Assembly: GCF_000025265.1 (NCBI RefSeq)
Contig: NC_013739.1
Location: 3,100,001 to 3,164,000, forward strand
From: Conexibacter woesei DSM 14684
GTDB taxonomy: Bacteria > Actinomycetota > Thermoleophilia > Solirubrobacterales > Solirubrobacteraceae
DNA: 64,000 nt
Direction: 5' to 3'
A program made the position numbers and the translations under genes. Shown one piece after another: positions 61,401 to 64,000 of this stretch (position 1 is the stretch's first letter; each line of letters starts with the position of its first letter). A model generated the notes under the pieces. It had not been told where the DNA came from. It was given only the letters and a program-made list of their open reading frames with translations, and searched no databases.

Positions 61401-62117
61401 TCAGACGTCGGAGCGGCGGACGACGGCGATCCCGCCCGCCAGCACCGCGAGGCTGAGGCCGACCACGACGGCGAGCGCACCGACGTAGCTGAGCGCGTGC
61501 TCGACGCCGGGCTCGGTCAGCGTGCTGCCCGCGGCGGTGATGCCGTAGTCGGACCAGAAGCCGAGCCGCGCGACCAGCACGCCTTCGAGCACGAAGTAGA
61601 CGAGCACGAACAGCGTGATCGCCGAGCCGACATGCCGCGTGACGCCGCCGAAGCCGGTCCCGGCGACCGCGAGCGTGACGGTGACGATCACCGCCCCGGC
61701 GATCGCCGAGAGCGTCTCGCCGGAGGTCCACGGCCACGGGGCGTCGCTGCTCGACAGCCAGATCGCCGTCAGGCTCAGCAGGAAGGCGACGCACAGCAGC
61801 GCCGCCGCCGCGCCGACGATCGCCGCCGCCGCGGCCTTCGCCGCGACGATCCGCTCGCGCCGCGGCTCCAGCGTGAACGCGGTCGTGATCGTGCGCAGCT
61901 CGAACTCGCGCGCGCACGCCGAGGCGCCGAGCGCGGCGGCCAGCAGGGCGGTCAGCACGATCAGCCCGAGCACCTCCTGCGGCGCTCTGTCCAATCTGTC
62001 GGTCTGCGTCAGGATCGCGATCGCGATCGGCAGCGGCCCGAGCACCGCGACCACCAGCAGCAGCCACGTCGTGCGGACCGTGCGCAGCTTCTCCAGCTCC
62101 ACCAGCAGGAGGTTCAC
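61401..62117 (-). CDS. ABC-2 type transporter permease
   Basis: 238 residues with six hydrophobic segments, opening with NLLLVELEKLRTVRTTWLLLVVAVLGPLP, the typical first part of ABC-2 permeases, then REFELRTITTAFTLEPRRERIVAAK, a conserved cytoplasmic loop. It forms the membrane part of an exporter with the ATPase encoded upstream. GTG at 62117 overlaps that gene's stop codon. The substrate is unknown; peptide antibiotics or lipids are common ones. Confidence 0.92.
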   Translation of the reverse strand: MNLLLVELEKLRTVRTTWLLLVVAVLGPLPIAIAILTQTDRLDRAPQEVLGLIVLTALLAAALGASACAREFELRTITTAFTLEPRRERIVAAKAAAAAIVGAAAALLCVAFLLSLTAIWLSSSDAPWPWTSGETLSAIAGAVIVTVTLAVAGTGFGGVTRHVGSAITLFVLVYFVLEGVLVARLGFWSDYGITAAGSTLTEPGVEHALSYVGALAVVVGLSLAVLAGGIAVVRRSDV

Positions 62118-63046
62118 GTGCGCAGCCCCAGCCCGGAGGTGAGCGCGAGGTAGCGCTCCTCGAGTCCGTCCTCGTCCTCGACGAGACGGTGGACGGGGAT
62201 CTGCGCGGCGTGGGCGATCTCGCCGACGGTGCGCGCGTCGGTCCCGCCGACGATCAGCTCGGCGTCCGGCGGCGGCTCGGCCCCGGTGGTCGCGGTGCCG
62301 CCGTCGAGCCCGTCGCCGGTGACGACGAAGCCTCTCGCCCGCAGCCGCGTGCCGAGCACGCGGGGGTTGCCGCACTGCACGCGGACGCGCCGCTCGCGCA
62401 CGGAGCGGAGGCTCGCGAGCGGCCCCTGCGTCACGAGCCGGCCCTGCGCGATCACGACGACGTCGTCGGCGAGGCGCTCCATCTCGGGCAGCAGGTGACT
62501 GGAGACGAGGATCGTCTTGCCCTCGTCGGCCAGCTCGCGCAGCAGCGCGCGGAGCCAGTGGATGCCGGCGGGGTCGAGGCCGTTCGCCGGCTCGTCGGCG
62601 AGCAGCAGCGGCGTGTCGGCGAGCAGCGCGCGAGCGAGCGCAAGCCGCTGTCTCATCCCGAGCGAAAGCGTCCCGATCCGCTTGCGGGCGGCGGTCGTCA
62701 GGCCGACGCGGTCGAGCAGCTCGTCGGCGCGCTCGGTCGTCGTCGAGGCGGCGTACGCCTGCAGGTGCAGCTCGTCGCGGACGCGGCGGCCGGGGTGGAA
62801 GGCGCCGCCGTCGAGCACCGCGGCGACCGCGCCGGGGCGCGGGTGCTCGTGCGGCTCACGACCGTCGATCAGCACGCGGCCGCCGGTCGGGTGGACGAGG
62901 CCGAGGATCATCTTGATCGTCTGCGTCTTGCCGGCGCCGTTGGGGCCGAGGAAGCCCGTCACGCGGCCGCGTTCGGCGGTGAACGACAGCCCGTCGACGA
63001 CGGTCTCGCCCTTGTAGCGCTTCGTGAGTCCTTCGACGGCGAGCAT
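62114..63046 (-). CDS. ABC-2 type transporter ATPase
   Basis: 310 residues. Walker A GPNGAGKTQTIKMI, signature LSLGMRQRLALARAL, Walker B LLLADEPANGLDP and switch His in VSSHLLPEM. The sequence GLVHPTGGRVLIDGREPHEHPRPGA is typical of the multidrug/bacitracin exporter group. The C-terminal 90 residues (VQCGNPRVLGTRLRARGF...) are a usual accessory domain. ATG at 63046 has GGAGCG upstream; a longer frame to 63211 adds basic, non-homologous residues. Confidence 0.94.
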   Translation of the reverse strand: MLAVEGLTKRYKGETVVDGLSFTAERGRVTGFLGPNGAGKTQTIKMILGLVHPTGGRVLIDGREPHEHPRPGAVAAVLDGGAFHPGRRVRDELHLQAYAASTTTERADELLDRVGLTTAARKRIGTLSLGMRQRLALARALLADTPLLLADEPANGLDPAGIHWLRALLRELADEGKTILVSSHLLPEMERLADDVVVIAQGRLVTQGPLASLRSVRERRVRVQCGNPRVLGTRLRARGFVVTGDGLDGGTATTGAEPPPDAELIVGGTDARTVGEIAHAAQIPVHRLVEDEDGLEERYLALTSGLGLRT

Positions 63047-63125
63047 CGGCGCTCCGCAGTCTAGGTGGGCGTTGCGGCCGGCGGCCATACGGGTGACACG
63101 AGCGTTCCGGGCGCGTCGGCGCGGC

Positions 63126-63314
63126 TCACTGCCGGGCGTGCTCGTGCGCGGTGAGGACGCGCGGCGGCGGCGTTGCGAACTCGACCTCGCCGCCGGTGCC
63201 GGCCGGCGCACGCTCGGACGTCACGCCGGCGAAGCCGACGCCGGCGATCGCGATCGTGACGATGCTGGCGAGCAGCAGCAGGACGATCCGGGGGCGAGAG
63301 CGCGAGGTGGACAT
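63126..63314 (-). CDS. Small secreted or membrane-anchored protein
   Basis: 62 residues. A basic start (STSRSRPR) is followed by one hydrophobic helix (IVLLLLASIVTIAIAGVGFAG) and a Pro/Thr-rich outer part ending TAHEHARQ. It could be exported by a signal peptide or remain anchored. No family is recognised. It lies between the ABC ATPase and sbcC on the same strand and could be expressed with either. Confidence 0.6.
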   Translation of the reverse strand: MSTSRSRPRIVLLLLASIVTIAIAGVGFAGVTSERAPAGTGGEVEFATPPPRVLTAHEHARQ

Positions 63315-63480
63315 CGCGTCGGATCCTCTCGCGCGGGACGCTCCGCGTCTGCGACGCCAGCCGGTGTCGTGGGGTGGGGAAGCCGGCCGGAGGTTGGTGC
63401 GGACAGCCCCACCTCGTCGCGGGACCGCCGCGGCTTCGGTCCTGCCGCCTTCGGCCCTGCCGCCTCGCGCGTCGGACGGC

Positions 63481-64000
63481 CTACGCGGCGGCGGTCGCTG
63501 CGGACTGCTCGACGTGCGAGCCGCTGCGGCCCTTGACGACGTGCAGCTTCGCGGGCACGCGCTGACGCAGCTCGGCGACGTGGGAGACGATCCCGACCGC
63601 GCGGCCGCCCTCGCGCAGCGCGTCGAGCACGTCGAGCACCTCGTCGAGGGTGCGCTCGTCGAGCGAGCCGAAGCCCTCGTCGATGAAGAGCGTCTCCAGC
63701 CGGCTGCCGCCGGCGTCGGCGGCGACGACGTCGGCGAGTCCGAGCGCGAGCGCGAGGCTGGCGAGGAACGTCTCGCCGCCGGAGAGCGTCGCGGGCGAGC
63801 GCTCCTCGCCGGTCCAGCCGTCGAGGATGCGGAGATCGAGCCCGCCGCGGCGCTGGCCCTTGCCGCCGCCGTCGGAGTGGACGATCGCGTAGCGGCCGTT
63901 CGACATCCGCTCCAGGCGCGCCGTCGCCGCCTCGGCGACCTCCTCCAGGCGTGCCGCGAGCACGTACGCCGCGAGCCGCATTCTGAGGCGGTTGGACGAG
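63481..64000 (-). CDS. sbcC: Exonuclease subunit SbcC, C-terminal part (runs off the window)
   Basis: The last 173 codons of a larger gene that begins beyond the right edge. The visible part is the C-terminal ATPase lobe of an SMC-like protein: YVLAARLEEVAEAATARLERMS, the signature LSGGETFLASLALALGLAD, Walker B TLFIDEGFGSLDE and switch His in GIVSHVAELR. With SbcD it forms the SbcCD nuclease that cleaves hairpins and processes double-strand breaks. sbcD would be expected upstream of it outside the window. The last residues are Ala-rich. Confidence 0.94.
   Translation of the reverse strand, partial: SSNRLRMRLAAYVLAARLEEVAEAATARLERMSNGRYAIVHSDGGGKGQRRGGLDLRILDGWTGEERSPATLSGGETFLASLALALGLADVVAADAGGSRLETLFIDEGFGSLDERTLDEVLDVLDALREGGRAVGIVSHVAELRQRVPAKLHVVKGRSGSHVEQSAATAAA

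Overview
The window is GC-rich actinobacterial chromosome. I infer a member of the Thermoleophilia (Solirubrobacterales, Conexibacter-like). The reasons are the typical actinobacterial gene stock, a lon gene with a HAIR-like operator, frequent GTG/TTG starts and probable leaderless mRNAs, secreted serine proteases and NHL/CHASE2 proteins, and an odd tolerance for AGA arginine codons. No phage, insertion sequence, CRISPR array or rRNA was seen. One tRNA (Gln, CTG) is present. The long open frames that shadow most genes on the other strand or frame are by-products of base composition and are left out.

Layout. 67-4953: proton-pumping pyrophosphatase, an MFS protein and a DMT-type membrane protein. 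4980-11963: a tightly coupled run of two APC permeases with C-terminal UspA-like domains, a 64-residue membrane protein and two TrkA-type proteins (probably a potassium transport module), then a ferredoxin-reductase-type flavoprotein and an unknown protein. 11964-12609: no conventional gene, but a structured small transcript that may encode a 20-residue membrane peptide, a terminator and tRNA-Gln. 12610-17980: a secreted protein, CHASE2 adenylate cyclase, secreted NHL-repeat protein, Crp-type regulator and a small coiled-coil protein. 17977-33401: glutathione-independent formaldehyde dehydrogenase, heterodimeric ABC exporter, a Cys-rich miniprotein, three tandem secreted S1 serine proteases, aldehyde dehydrogenase, Lon, a tail-anchored repeat protein, an amidohydrolase and a small orphan. 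33482-37656: SGNH esterase, MarR/YceI divergent pair and a GGDEF/HD-GYP membrane protein.

37868-42669 is a sugar-type ABC importer whose first permease carries an extra extracytoplasmic beta-domain. 42713-56242 is the most interesting part: an IclR regulator and a long catabolic cluster (creatininase-like amidohydrolase, KDPG-aldolase-like, DHDPS-like aldolase/dehydratase, enolase-superfamily enzyme, metal-dependent hydrolase, complete peptide-type ABC importer, DMF-amidase-like protein, RidA-like deaminase). Three 15-bp dyads of the form GTTYG-N5-CRAAC lie just downstream of good promoters for three transcription units there and may be the IclR operators. The enzymes suggest uptake and breakdown of an amide-containing, sugar-acid-like compound, but the substrate is unknown.

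56284-64000: MFS proteins, a DUF3817 protein, EamA transporter, aldo/keto reductase, an ABC-2 type export pair, a small secreted protein and the 3' part of sbcC running off the right edge.
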